Source: Paraburkholderia phytofirmans OLGA172 (GTDB lineage: Bacteria; Pseudomonadota; Gammaproteobacteria; Burkholderiales; Burkholderiaceae). Taken from it: a stretch of DNA of 64,000 bases. Shown here in pieces: positions 12,208 through 21,225 of the stretch. The stretch spans positions 248,001-312,000 of the forward strand of contig NZ_CP014578.1 in assembly GCF_001634365.1 (NCBI RefSeq). The letters run 5' to 3'. A program made the position numbers and the translations under genes. Each line of letters opens with the position of its first letter. Positions within the stretch are counted from its first letter, which is position 1. The notes beneath the pieces were generated by a model, which was not told the DNA's origin, did not search any database, and was given only the letters and a program-made list of their open reading frames with translations.

Positions 12208-12318
12208 CTGACAATCAGACTCGGCAACCGGGGCCTGACAATCAGACCCGGCAAGTGGGCCTGACAATCAGACTCGGCAATCAGGCCTGACAATCAGACC
12301 CGGCAACCGGGCCTGACA
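12208..12318. repeat. Four and a quarter tandem repeats of 26-27 bp in a divergent promoter region
   Basis: Units start at 12208, 12235, 12261, 12287 and 12313 (last one partial). Each begins CTGACAATCAGAC and continues with a C or T, then CGGCAA and a variable end. The whole divergent intergenic stretch (12101-12453) contains only this array and the flanking promoters; a TAGAAT box at about 12413 is a possible -10 for the plus-strand gene. Confidence 0.9.
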
Positions 12319-12453
12319 GCCGGTCGTTAAGGCCGGCTCCGCCAGCCGTGCCGCCAGGTTGCGCAAACTGCCGCCGGCCACCGCCACTTGGGCCGCGTCG
12401 ATTCACCATCGTAGAATAGATTCCTTCTATCGTCACTAACGGTTCACTCCTCT

Positions 12454-13437
12454 ATGAAACTTGCCACGCTGAAGGACGGCACGCGCGACGGTCAGCTGAT
12501 CGTCGTGTCCCGCGACCTGCACACCGCGGCCGTCGCCGACGCGATCGCGCCCACCATGCAGCGGGTGCTTGACGACTGGGCCTTCTACGCGCCGCAACTG
12601 CAGGACCTGTACGACGCGCTCAACCAGGGCCGCGCGCGCAACACCTTCGCGTTCGACGCCAAAGAATGCATGGCGCCGCTGCCGCGCGCGTTCCAGTGGG
12701 CCGACGGTTCGTCGTACGTGAACCATGTGGAGCTGGTGCGCCGCGCGCGTGGCGCGGAAATGCCGCCGGAATTCTGGACCGATCCGCTCATGTACCAGGG
12801 CGGCAGCGACGACTTCATCGGCCCGAAAGACGATGTGTTGTGCGCATCTGAAGAATTCGGCATCGACTTCGAAGCGGAAGTCGCCGTGATCACCACGGAC
12901 GTGCCAATGGGCGCCACCCCCGATCAGGCGCTCAGAAGTGTGCGGCTGGTGACGCTCGTCAACGACGTCTCGCTGCGCAATCTGATCCCCGGCGAACTCG
13001 CAAAGGGCTTCGGCTTTTTCCAGAGCAAGCCGGCCACGTCGTTTGCGCCAGTGGCGGTGACGCTCGACGAACTCGGCGAGAGCTGGCGCGAAGGCCGCGT
13101 GCACCGGCCGGTGATCGTCCACTGGAACAACAAGAAGGTCGGCCAGCCCGACGCCGGCACCGACATGGTGTTCCACTTCGGCCAACTGATCTCGCACGCG
13201 GCGAAAACGCGCAACCTGCGCGCCGGCGCGATTGTCGGTTCGGGCACGGTGTCGAACAAGGACGCGAAGCGCGGCTATTGCTGTATCGCTGAGAAGCGCT
13301 GCCTCGAGACCATCGAGCACGGCGCGCCGCAAACCGAGTTCATGAAGTTCGGCGATACAGTGAAGATCGAGATGTTCGACGAAGCAGGCAAGTCGATTTT
13401 CGGTTCGATCGATCAGGGCATCGCGCCGCTGGATTGA
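12454..13437 (+). CDS. Fumarylacetoacetate hydrolase family protein
   Basis: This 327-residue enzyme belongs to the FAH superfamily, which cleaves carbon-carbon bonds in beta-diketo acids using a divalent metal. The metal-binding acids are visible in EEFGIDFEAEVAVIT (Glu-x-Glu pattern near 134-146) and downstream in the catalytic fold, including NDVSLRN near 170. The length suits the bacterial single-domain family rather than the 420-residue mammalian type. Divergent pairing with an IclR regulator suggests aromatic-acid catabolism (such as homogentisate), but no partner enzymes are adjacent. Confidence 0.9.
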   Translation: MKLATLKDGTRDGQLIVVSRDLHTAAVADAIAPTMQRVLDDWAFYAPQLQDLYDALNQGRARNTFAFDAKECMAPLPRAFQWADGSSYVNHVELVRRARGAEMPPEFWTDPLMYQGGSDDFIGPKDDVLCASEEFGIDFEAEVAVITTDVPMGATPDQALRSVRLVTLVNDVSLRNLIPGELAKGFGFFQSKPATSFAPVAVTLDELGESWREGRVHRPVIVHWNNKKVGQPDAGTDMVFHFGQLISHAAKTRNLRAGAIVGSGTVSNKDAKRGYCCIAEKRCLETIEHGAPQTEFMKFGDTVKIEMFDEAGKSIFGSIDQGIAPLD

Positions 13438-13686
13438 GGCGCCGGTTCGGTGCGGGACGCGTCGTCAGGAGCGCGCCCGCAGGCGCTTTAGCGCTTACGA
13501 AAGGGTTTCGCCCGATGCCGGCGCCATAACGCGCCGCTACACTGGCTGGCGCGGCGGCGGCCTCGGGGTAGGGGCTGTCCGTCGATGGCGAAACCAACGT
13601 GAAACCAACGCGAAGCACCATGTGAGCAGGGCACAAGCAGCATATCGACGGTACATCAAAACGAAAAACAGACGTGAGGAGACGGC

Positions 13687-14904
13687 ATGCCGCGATTTGA
13701 ATCCTTTGCACGAGGAACCCCGCGCGCTCGCGCATCGAGCGAGCGCGTAACACCATCGCGGCGCGGGCTCGCCCGTCTTGCCGCGGCGCTATGTGCCGCG
13801 CTATCCGCCATCGCCCTCGCGCAGGTGAAGATCGGCCTCGTGCTGTCGCTGACCGGGCCGGCAGCGTCGCTTGGCATCCCCGCGCGCGACACCGTCGCGC
13901 TGCTGCCCAAACAGATCGGCGGCCAGAGCGTCGAATATATCGTGCTCGACGACGCATCCGACACCACGCAGGCCGTGCAGGACACCAAGAAGCTGATCTC
14001 CGAGAATCACGTCGACGCGATTATCGGATCGTCGATCACGCCGAATTCGCTCTCGATGATCGACGTGGCTGCCGAAGGCGAAACGCCGATGATCTCGCTC
14101 GCGTCGTCGGCGAAAATCATCGAACCCGTGGATGCAAAACGCCACTGGGTATTCAAGACCCCGCAGACCGACGCGATGATGGCCTCGGCGATCGCCGCGC
14201 ATGCCAGCGCGCACGGCGTCAAAACGATCGCGTTCATCGGCCAGGCCGACGCGCTCGGCGAAACCTTCTACACTGAAGTCGCCAAATTCGCGCAGTTGCA
14301 TCACATCGACATGGTGGCGAGCGAGCGCTTCAACCGTACCGATCCGAGTGTGACCGGCCAGGTCCTGAAGATTCTCGCGACCCATCCGGATGCGGTGGTG
14401 GTCGGCGCGGCCGGCACGCCCGCCGCGCTGCCGCCGAAGACGCTCAGGGAACGCGGCTACAAAGGGCTGATCTATCACAATCATGGGGTCGGCAATAACG
14501 ACTTCCTGCGCGTGTGCGGCGCCGATTGCAACGGCACGTTCCTGCCCGCGAGCCCGGTGCTGGTCGCCGCGCAATTGCCGGCGGACCATCCGGCCAAACG
14601 TCTCGCGCTCGACTACATCGCGCGCTTCGAGGCATTGCGCGGACCGGGCAGCGTGTCGGCGTTCGGTTCGTACACGTGGGACGCCGGCATGCTGCTCGGC
14701 AATGCGGTACCGGTCGCGCTTAAGGCGGCCGCGCCCGGCACGCCGGAATTTCGCCGTGCGCTGCGCGACGCGCTGGAAGCGACACGTGGTCTTGCGGATA
14801 CCAATGGCGTGGTCAACATGAGCGCCACGGATCACCTCGGACTCGACCAACGGGCGCGCGTGATGGTCGAAATCAAGAATGCAAAATGGGTTTATCAGCC
14901 GTAG
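13687..14904 (+). CDS. Branched-chain amino acid-type ABC transporter binding protein
   Basis: This 405-residue periplasmic protein has a Ser/Arg-rich n-region, a hydrophobic signal ([19 protein letters not shown]), and a type I periplasmic binding fold beginning [17 protein letters not shown]. That start and the later [16 protein letters not shown] pattern place it in the Leu/Ile/Val-binding (peripla_BP_6) family. No permease or ATPase genes are adjacent, so it is an orphan component. The start at 13687 has GAGGAG 6 bases upstream. The ligand is unknown; many such orphans bind aromatic acids. Confidence 0.88.
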   Translation: MPRFESFARGTPRARASSERVTPSRRGLARLAAALCAALSAIALAQVKIGLVLSLTGPAASLGIPARDTVALLPKQIGGQSVEYIVLDDASDTTQAVQDTKKLISENHVDAIIGSSITPNSLSMIDVAAEGETPMISLASSAKIIEPVDAKRHWVFKTPQTDAMMASAIAAHASAHGVKTIAFIGQADALGETFYTEVAKFAQLHHIDMVASERFNRTDPSVTGQVLKILATHPDAVVVGAAGTPAALPPKTLRERGYKGLIYHNHGVGNNDFLRVCGADCNGTFLPASPVLVAAQLPADHPAKRLALDYIARFEALRGPGSVSAFGSYTWDAGMLLGNAVPVALKAAAPGTPEFRRALRDALEATRGLADTNGVVNMSATDHLGLDQRARVMVEIKNAKWVYQP

Positions 14905-14940
14905 CGAGTTTGCAGGGGGGGTGTGCTGACAGAGCGCGGA

Positions 14941-14994
14941 ATGTGCCGAATGTGCCGAATGTGCCGAATGTGCCGAATGTGCCGAATGTGCCCT
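14941..14994. repeat. Six nine-base tandem repeats upstream of an enoyl-CoA hydratase gene
   Basis: ATGTGCCGA is repeated five times, with a sixth copy ending CCT. It lies in the 137-base gap between the binding-protein gene and the hydratase gene. The frame that extends the hydratase backwards through it would add (Pro-Asn-Val)n, which no hydratase needs, so I treat it as noncoding leader. Confidence 0.95.
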
Positions 14995-15041
14995 CAAGGG
15001 CGACGAGTTCAACAGATATACCGATAGACGGATTGCTCACC

Positions 15042-15938
15042 ATGTCTCACGCACCACACAGTAACGACGCGTTCTACGCGCACTACCAGTCGCTGCAATT
15101 GCACCGCCACCCGCACGGTGTGCTCGAAGTCGTGATGAGCGGCGAGGGCGCGAACAAAAGCGGGCTCGCCACCGCTAACGCGCGGATGCACTTCGAGCTC
15201 GCCGAAATCTGGCGCGATATCGATCGCGATCCCGACACGCGTGTCGCGATCATTCGCGGCGAGGGCCGGGGCTTTTCGGCCGGTGGCGACCTGCAACTGG
15301 TCGAAGACATGGCGACCGACTTCGACGTCCGCGCACGCGTGTGGCGCGAGGCGCGCGATCTGGTCTACAACGTGATCAATTGCAGCAAGCCGATCGTTTC
15401 GGCGATGCACGGTCCGGCGGTCGGCGCGGGGCTCGTGGCCGGACTGCTCGCGGATATCTCGATTGCGGCGAAGTCGGCGCGCATTATCGACGGCCATACG
15501 CGCCTGGGCGTGGCCGCCGGCGATCACGCGGCCATTGTCTGGCCGCTCCTGTGCGGCATGGCGAAGGCCAAGTATTACCTGCTGCTGTGCGAACCGGTGA
15601 GCGGCGAAGAGGCGGAGCGGATCGGCCTCGTGTCGCTCGCCGTCGACGAAAACGATCTGCGGCCCAAAGCATTCGAAGTCGCGCAAAAACTGGCCAACGG
15701 CTCGCAAACGGCGATTCGTTGGACCAAGTACGCGCTGAACAACTGGCTGCGCTCGGCGGGGCCGGCGTTCGACACGTCGCTGGCACTGGAATTCATGGGC
15801 TTCGCCGGGCCGGATGTCCGCGAAGGCGTGAACTCGCTGCGCGAGCGGCGCGCGCCGGTTTTTGGCGGCGCGGACCCGTGGAGCGGGCCGCCGCGTCAGA
15901 CCCCGGGCGGCGGCGCCCCGGGCGGTGAGCGCTCCTGA
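15042..15938 (+). CDS. Enoyl-CoA hydratase/isomerase family protein
   Basis: This 298-residue crotonase-fold enzyme has the CoA-binding oxyanion region [18 protein letters not shown] at about residues 75-93 and the second oxyanion helix segment [20 protein letters not shown] at about 122-141. It is likely a hydratase or isomerase acting on acyl-CoA thioesters in fatty-acid or aromatic degradation. Substrate is not predictable. The ATG at 15042 gives the standard length, and upstream codons are within the nine-base repeats. It may be co-transcribed with the preceding binding-protein gene. Confidence 0.9.
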   Translation: MSHAPHSNDAFYAHYQSLQLHRHPHGVLEVVMSGEGANKSGLATANARMHFELAEIWRDIDRDPDTRVAIIRGEGRGFSAGGDLQLVEDMATDFDVRARVWREARDLVYNVINCSKPIVSAMHGPAVGAGLVAGLLADISIAAKSARIIDGHTRLGVAAGDHAAIVWPLLCGMAKAKYYLLLCEPVSGEEAERIGLVSLAVDENDLRPKAFEVAQKLANGSQTAIRWTKYALNNWLRSAGPAFDTSLALEFMGFAGPDVREGVNSLRERRAPVFGGADPWSGPPRQTPGGGAPGGERS

Positions 15939-16116
15939 AACTGGAGACTGATGTGTATTGCACAAAACCCAGCCGGTCGGCACTTGAGGTGCCGCGCGAG
16001 CGGGGCAAACAGCAGCCCAAACTAAGCGCGGTTCGCAGCGCCACGCGCGGTATGATCGAATCAGACGCGCGCGGGATGGCGCTATTTTCTTCCCTTTATG
16101 CAGCGAGGCGACAAGC

Positions 16117-16920
16117 ATGAACGATACACCTGGCACCACGCCGCCCTTCCCCGGCTTTCCCGGTTTTCCGCCCGCTGAAATGCTCGAACAGATGTGGGGC
16201 ATGATGCGTCTCTCGCCGTTCGGCTCGGCGTTTTCGGGCGCGCAGCCTGGCAGCAGCCTCGGGCCGTCGCTGTCGATGATGACCGACATGATGGCGCCGC
16301 TGACTAACGTCGAAGAACTCGACAAGCGCATTACGGATATGCGCGCAGTCGAGCAGTGGCTGAAGCTCAATCTGAACATGTTGCAGTCCGCTATTCAGGC
16401 GCTCGAAGTGCAGCGCGCCACGCTCGCGACGTTGCGTGCGTTCGGCGCGTTCGCGCAGTCGTCGATGGCGCAGCCGGCTTCCGCGGAGGCTGCGCCGAGC
16501 CCCGCGCCGAGCGGCTGGCCGCATCCGGAGACTGCTTCGGCTTCGAGCAGTGCGAGCGCGTCGGCCGCCGCCGAATCGGCAACCGACGAAGGCGAGGCCG
16601 CCGCAACGCCGTCGTTCGACGCCTCCGCCTGGTGGAATCTGCTGCAATCGCAGTTCAATCAGATCGCCCGGTTTGCGATGACGCAGCCAACTGCCACCGC
16701 CGCCGCATCAGGCGGTTCGGCGCCGGGCGCGCCCGAAGCGGCGAGCGCTTCGGCGTCGGCGAGGGACGCGGCTGACGCGCCGGATGAGGCCGCTGCAGAC
16801 GCCACCGGGCCCGCAACCAAACGCCCGGCAGCAAAGCGGGCAGCGACGTCGGCTTCAACGTCCGCGAAGCGCGCAGGCAGTTCGGGCGCCGCTCCGCGAG
16901 CGACGAAAAAGGCCATTTGA
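16117..16920 (+). CDS. phaM: PHB granule regulator PhaM
   Basis: This 267-residue protein matches PhaM, which in Ralstonia activates the PHB synthase PhaC and ties storage granules to the nucleoid. The Pro/Phe/Gly-rich N-terminus (PPFPGFPGFPPAEMLEQMWG), the conserved helical block from TNVEELDKRITDMRAVEQWL to about residue 110 and the Lys/Ala-rich C-terminus (KRPAAKRAATSASTSAKRAG) fit the family. The basic tail resembles histone H1-like DNA-binding sequences. A GAGG ribosome binding site lies upstream of the ATG. Confidence 0.88.
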   Translation: MNDTPGTTPPFPGFPGFPPAEMLEQMWGMMRLSPFGSAFSGAQPGSSLGPSLSMMTDMMAPLTNVEELDKRITDMRAVEQWLKLNLNMLQSAIQALEVQRATLATLRAFGAFAQSSMAQPASAEAAPSPAPSGWPHPETASASSSASASAAAESATDEGEAAATPSFDASAWWNLLQSQFNQIARFAMTQPTATAAASGGSAPGAPEAASASASARDAADAPDEAAADATGPATKRPAAKRAATSASTSAKRAGSSGAAPRATKKAI

Positions 16921-17501
16921 CGGCAGGAATGAACCCGGGCAGCGCGACCCATACGAGGGCGCGATGCCCGACGCACCGGCGGTGCAAACAAAGCGAATTC
17001 GCCGCCTGTCATGGTTTTGACCTCGATCGTCGGCCACACTCCACGAATCGGGCCGTTTATTGAGAGAGGTCAATCAGACGCCGGAATGGCGTCTGATAGT
17101 GCACGGGATCCGTAAAGTCAGCGTGCTATCATTGTGTAAGCTTCACTTGGCTTTTGGGCGTGCGCTGAAAACAACCAATCCAGCCGCCCTTGCTGTATTC
17201 GCCGCCGGTATCCCGGCGCAGGGCTGGGCGGTGCGGATTCATCGCAAACTGGCTCGACCTCAGGCATAGGGTATCCCTCACCCACGGTTGGCCGCGTAGC
17301 GCGTAACTTCTGGTTAGCGGCGCCGCGCAAACGGCTGGACTTCTTTGCTGCCCGATGCATCTAGGCGGCCGATTACCGCGTAAAATTGAAGGCTTGGCCG
17401 ATAAACGATGCCCAAAACGGTGCGTTTCGTTCGTCATCAGCAAAAGTACTACACGTAATAGTGACAGACACAGACAGTATGCGCAGAACAGGGGTGGGAC
17501 T
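16921..17501. other. Intergenic region after phaM
   Basis: These 581 bases contain no convincing protein or structural RNA. A 9-bp hairpin at 17074-17096 is the only clear structure. The remainder probably includes the promoter for the diiron protein gene; AGGGGTGGGA (about 17490-17499) is its ribosome binding site. Confidence 0.45.
17074..17096. terminator. Possible hairpin terminator downstream of phaM
   Basis: TCAGACGCC, loop GGAAT, GGCGTCTGA forms a perfect 9-bp stem, about 155 bases beyond phaM. No T-run follows on the plus strand, and the minus strand continues ATTGACC, so termination is plausible but unproven. Confidence 0.4.
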
Positions 17502-18374
17502 ATGAACACCATGCTTTATCCGGAACTTTATAAATCGCTCGAATCCGTTCGATGGGACATGGAGAAAGACATTCCCTGGGACAAGTTCGATGCATCGCTA
17601 TTGACCGACGAGCAGGCCGCGACGATCAAGATGAACGCGATCACCGAATGGTCGGCGTTGCCCGCCACGGAAATGTTCCTGCGTGATAACCATCACGACA
17701 GCGATTTCTCCGCATTCATGAGCGTGTGGTTCTTCGAAGAACAGAAGCATTCGCTGGTGCTGATGGAATATCTGCGCCGTTTCAAGCCGGAAATGTGCCC
17801 GACCGAAGAAGAACTGCACGCGGTGCGCTTCGAATTCGACCCGGCGCCGCCGCTCGAAACGCTGATGCTGCACTTCTGCGGCGAAATCCGCCTGAATCAC
17901 TGGTATCGCCGCGCGGCCGAATGGCACACCGAACCGGTCATCAAGGCTATCTACGAAACCATCTCGCGCGACGAAGCGCGTCATGGCGGCGCGTATCTGC
18001 GCTATATGAAGAAAGCAATGGTGCAAACCGGCGACATCGCGCGTGCAGCGTTCGCCAAGATCGGCGTCCTGATGGCATCGGCGCGCCGCACGGAAAAGCC
18101 GCTGCACCCGACCAATTTGCACGTGAATCAGGCGCTATTCCCGCGCGACACGATTCAATCGCGTCTGCCGGATCCGGAATGGCTCGAGCGTTGGCTCGAC
18201 GATCAGATCCGTTTCGACGACGGCTGGGAAAAGAAAGTGGTCGAGCGGATTCTGCATAACCTGTCGATTCTGTTCGAGCGCACGTTCAATACGGCGCAGG
18301 AATTGAACCGTTATCGCAAGGAAGTCGTTGCGCGCTTGCAGGCCGATCAGAAATCGGCTGAACAGCCGGCTTGA
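17502..18374 (+). CDS. Ferritin-like diiron protein, acyl-ACP desaturase-related
   Basis: This 290-residue helical protein has two metal-ligand motifs of the ferritin-like diiron fold: EEQKHS (about residues 76-81) and DEARHGG (about 157-163), each an Glu-x-x-His type pair. Together with extra Glu/His residues between them they can hold two irons. The family includes acyl-ACP desaturases and related oxygenases, so an O2-dependent oxidation of a lipid or similar substrate is likely. The ATG at 17502 follows AGGGGTGGGA. It is a single-gene unit with a strong terminator downstream. Confidence 0.82.
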   Translation: MNTMLYPELYKSLESVRWDMEKDIPWDKFDASLLTDEQAATIKMNAITEWSALPATEMFLRDNHHDSDFSAFMSVWFFEEQKHSLVLMEYLRRFKPEMCPTEEELHAVRFEFDPAPPLETLMLHFCGEIRLNHWYRRAAEWHTEPVIKAIYETISRDEARHGGAYLRYMKKAMVQTGDIARAAFAKIGVLMASARRTEKPLHPTNLHVNQALFPRDTIQSRLPDPEWLERWLDDQIRFDDGWEKKVVERILHNLSILFERTFNTAQELNRYRKEVVARLQADQKSAEQPA

Positions 18375-18470
18375 TCGGTTCCGGTTCGTGGGCTTCACGC
18401 TGCGGGTTTGAGTCCGCGAATTTGAGTCCGATTCAGCGCGTGCGCCACGAACCGGTTTTACAGTTTCAAG

Positions 18471-18506
18471 AACGGCCCGGCAGGCATGAGCTTGCTGGGC
18501 CGTTTT
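18471..18506 (+). terminator. Intrinsic terminator of the diiron protein gene
   Basis: The stem AACGGCCC / GGGCCGTT with an inner GCAGG / CTTGC extension is followed by TTTTGCTT. It ends transcription 97 bases downstream of the diiron gene, and its presence argues against starting the next gene at 18486 within the hairpin. Confidence 0.9.
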
Positions 18507-18563
18507 GCTTCACGCCGTTCGCCGTGTATCGTGGCGGCACTTCTTTTTCTTCGCGACTCCATC

Positions 18564-19046
18564 ATGGCCGCCACTTTTGAACGCAAGATTTTTACGCGCG
18601 ATGCGTTGGTGAAACTTCGCGCCTCTATGCCTGCGCCGGTTGTATTTACCAATGGAGTGTTCGACATTCTGCATCGCGGACATGTGACTTATCTTGCCGA
18701 CGCCAGAGCGCTCGGCGCTTGCCTGATTGTGGGCGTCAATAGCGATGCATCGGTGCGCATGCTAGGCAAAGGGGATGACCGGCCGATCAATAACGAGGCC
18801 GATCGGATGGCTTTGCTGGCAGCGCTGGAGAGCGTCGATTACGTGGTCTGCTTTGGCGAGAAGACGCCCGTGGAGTTGATTTCGGCGCTGCGGCCGGATG
18901 TGCTGGTCAAAGGCGGCGACTACGACATGGATGCTTTGCCCGAATCGGCCATTGTGCGGGAATGGGGCGGCAAGGCTTTGGCGATTCCCTTCGAGCATGA
19001 ACGTTCGACCACTGCGTTATTGAAGAAGGTTCGCGCGCAAGGGTGA
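18564..19046 (+). CDS. rfaE2: D-glycero-beta-D-manno-heptose 1-phosphate adenylyltransferase
   Basis: This 160-residue nucleotidyltransferase is the stand-alone form of the C-terminal HldE domain. It converts heptose-1-phosphate and ATP to ADP-heptose for LPS inner core synthesis. The HxGH signature is HRGH in FDILHRGHVTYLADAR (about residues 35-50), and the adenylyl-binding tail has FEHERSTT. E. coli fuses this domain to a kinase; Burkholderia keeps them separate, and the kinase gene is not in this window. The ATG at 18564 is chosen because upstream codons lie in a terminator hairpin. Confidence 0.95.
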   Translation: MAATFERKIFTRDALVKLRASMPAPVVFTNGVFDILHRGHVTYLADARALGACLIVGVNSDASVRMLGKGDDRPINNEADRMALLAALESVDYVVCFGEKTPVELISALRPDVLVKGGDYDMDALPESAIVREWGGKALAIPFEHERSTTALLKKVRAQG

Positions 19047-19144
19047 TGTGTTTGTCCGGGCGGCGCTTTCTTCTCTTCCAACGCTAAGCGCACTACTGGC
19101 AGATGGGTGGGCACGGCGCTACTCCAGCACCAGCCGCCGCTTCT

Positions 19145-19384
19145 TCACTGCGGCAGCGCTGATGCCGCTATCGGCACCGTCGGCGCCGGGCCGCCTACGA
19201 TCGCCTGATCGGCGGCTTCGGCTGCCGTGACGGGTTGCACCTTCAACCATTCCGCATGGAACTGGCGGTTCAGGTGGTTCGGCTCGCGGCCGCCGGCCGT
19301 GGGCGCCGGGCCGAACACGCCGCGCACCACGACGAATGCCAGCATGTTGGCAAGAAACAATATGGCGATCAGCCAGCGCAGCAT
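19145..19384 (-). CDS. Short membrane protein, possibly a truncated SPOR-type protein
   Basis: This 79-residue protein has an N-terminal transmembrane helix (MLRWLIAILFLANMLAFVVV) and a short periplasmic part ending in ALPQ. It lies downstream of birA and coaX on the same strand. From memory, related genomes often have a longer SPOR-domain protein with a similar N-terminus at this place; here the frame stops with TGA before any such domain. It may therefore be truncated, or a genuinely short protein. Confidence 0.6.
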   Translation of the reverse strand: MLRWLIAILFLANMLAFVVVRGVFGPAPTAGGREPNHLNRQFHAEWLKVQPVTAAEAADQAIVGGPAPTVPIAASALPQ

Positions 19385-19437
19385 CGTTAGTATTCCCCGT
19401 CGATAAGTTCAGCCGCCGTTTTTCGTCGGGCCGGGAC

Positions 19438-20253
19438 TCAGGCGTCGCGTTCCATCGTGCGTTCGGCAGCAATCAGCGCAAGCCCTGACAGCACCAGCGA
19501 ATCGTGGCGAGTATGCGGCACTTTTAGCGCACTTGTCACTTCGTCCACGGCGCCGCCGCTCACCACCAGGCGCACCGGCACCTGCCATTCGTCCTGCAAA
19601 TCACGCCACATACGCTCGATCAAACCAGCTTGCGCCAACGTGCACCCGGCCGACAGCGAGCGCGGCGTATCAGTCTCAAAGAACGGGCCGCGCCGATCTC
19701 GATCAGATGTGGCGCCCGGGTCGCGCAAGCCGCGCGCCGCGTTGGCGTCGAGCGTCGGCAGTTGCGCCGTGTGCTCGCCCAGCGAGCGCATCATCAAGGT
19801 CCAGCCCGGCGCAATCAGGCCGCCGACAAAGCAGCCGTCCGCACGTAACGCTTCAAGCGTGGTCGCCGTGCCGAACGTCGCAATGAGCAGATTCTCACCG
19901 GGAAACGCTGCGTGCGCGCCAATCAGCCCGGCCCAGCGATCGCTGCCGAGCGCATGCGGTGTCGTATAGCTATTGGTCACGCCGCATTGCTGCGCAGAGG
20001 CGCGGATCGTCGCGCGCGGCAGTTGCGGCCAGTGAGCGTCGAGTAGTGCGGCAATCCGCGCCGCGACACTTTCGCCCGCGACGTTCGACAACCATGCGCC
20101 GCCCGGCGCCGGCAAATTCGACCAGTCAGGTTGGTCAGCGCCGCCGTGCGCCAGCGCGCCGGCCGCGATTTGCATACCGTCCGGCTGCACCAGCGCCCAC
20201 TTGATGCGGCTATTGCCTGCGTCGATCAACAGATAAGGCGCACCGCTCGTCAT
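19438..20253 (-). CDS. coaX: Type III pantothenate kinase
   Basis: This 271-residue enzyme phosphorylates pantothenate, the first step of CoA synthesis. It belongs to the ASKHA fold: the phosphate loop is [14 protein letters not shown] near residues 8-21, the pantothenate-binding motif is [11 protein letters not shown], and a third motif is [12 protein letters not shown]. Type III kinases are not feedback-inhibited by CoA. The start overlaps the stop of birA by four bases (ATGA), so the two are translationally coupled, as is usual in Burkholderia. Confidence 0.96.
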   Translation of the reverse strand: MTSGAPYLLIDAGNSRIKWALVQPDGMQIAAGALAHGGADQPDWSNLPAPGGAWLSNVAGESVAARIAALLDAHWPQLPRATIRASAQQCGVTNSYTTPHALGSDRWAGLIGAHAAFPGENLLIATFGTATTLEALRADGCFVGGLIAPGWTLMMRSLGEHTAQLPTLDANAARGLRDPGATSDRDRRGPFFETDTPRSLSAGCTLAQAGLIERMWRDLQDEWQVPVRLVVSGGAVDEVTSALKVPHTRHDSLVLSGLALIAAERTMERDA

Positions 20254-21155
20254 GCAGCACCATCGGCCAGACGCAGCGAGACATCACCGGTCGCGACGGT
20301 CAGGCGGCCCGCCGCCGTGTCGAGCAGCAGTTGTCCGCGCTCGTCGACACCCGTCGCCACGCCGCGCGCCAGCTCTTGACCTTGCTCCAGCAGCACGACT
20401 TCGCGGCCTGCGTAAGCGTGCACGGCGTTCCAGCGCGACTGGAACGGCGCGAAGCCTTCAGCGCCGAAGCGCTGCAACGCGGGTTCGAGCGCGCTCAGTT
20501 CCGCCGCCAGCGTATCGGTGAGGTTCGCATTCGGCAGCGCGCGTTGCAGCGCGGTCGGCACGGTGCCGCGCGCCTGCGCCGGCACGTCCGCGTTCAGCGC
20601 GCCGACCTTGGCGGCAAGCTCCTCAGCGCCCTTCACATTGGTGCCGATACCGATCACCACGGCGCTTGCGTCATCGGTACTCCACGCGGTTTCGATCAGG
20701 ATGCCGGCCAGCTTGTCGCCTTCGAGCAGGACGTCGTTGGGCCACTTCAGCGCGATTTGCCCAGGGCCTGCGACCGGCAACGAGCGCAGCCCGTCGACCA
20801 GCGCCACGCCCACCGCAAGACTCAAGCCCGCCAGCCCTTCGAGCGGCCGCGGCAACACGCACGCCACCGAAAACAGCAGCGCATTGCCCGGCTCCGCATA
20901 CCATGGACGGCCACGGCGGCCGCGGCCCGCGGTTTGCAGATACGCGACCCGCACGATCGGCCGCGGCAGCGCGCCGGTTTTGCGCGGCAATGCCTTGACG
21001 CGCGTCATCAGGTCGGCGTTGGTCGAGCCGGTTTCCTCGACGATTTCGATCGGCCAGTCATGCGCGTGCGGACCGAATAGCGCGATGGCGCGCTCGCGGT
21101 CGATGCGCCAGTCGGAAGCCGCGGCGGCTTGGGGTGGGGTCTTGGAGGCGTTCAT
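20250..21155 (-). CDS. birA: Biotin--[acetyl-CoA-carboxylase] ligase
   Basis: This 301-residue cytosolic enzyme attaches biotin to the acetyl-CoA carboxylase carrier protein via biotinyl-AMP. The biotin/ATP loop is GRGRRGRPW (about residue 77-85), followed by the [19 protein letters not shown] catalytic segment that has the conserved Lys. There is no N-terminal winged helix as in E. coli BirA, so it is a catalytic-only (group I) enzyme rather than a repressor. It overlaps coaX at its 3' end. Confidence 0.95.
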   Translation of the reverse strand: MNASKTPPQAAAASDWRIDRERAIALFGPHAHDWPIEIVEETGSTNADLMTRVKALPRKTGALPRPIVRVAYLQTAGRGRRGRPWYAEPGNALLFSVACVLPRPLEGLAGLSLAVGVALVDGLRSLPVAGPGQIALKWPNDVLLEGDKLAGILIETAWSTDDASAVVIGIGTNVKGAEELAAKVGALNADVPAQARGTVPTALQRALPNANLTDTLAAELSALEPALQRFGAEGFAPFQSRWNAVHAYAGREVVLLEQGQELARGVATGVDERGQLLLDTAAGRLTVATGDVSLRLADGAA

Positions 21156-21225
21156 GTCTCATATTGTAGCGATAGCGAACGCTGTGAGCCCGCGAGCACG
21201 GTTCATCTGCCGCGCCTTCGCTACA

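Noticed and set aside
12208..12318. CRISPR-like array
   Set aside because: Unit length 26-27 bases is contiguous with no unique spacers, so this is a simple tandem repeat.
14886..15041. N-terminal extension of the enoyl-CoA hydratase through the nine-base repeats
   Set aside because: The extension would encode (Pro-Asn-Val)n with no homology to crotonases; ATG at 15042 gives the normal family length.
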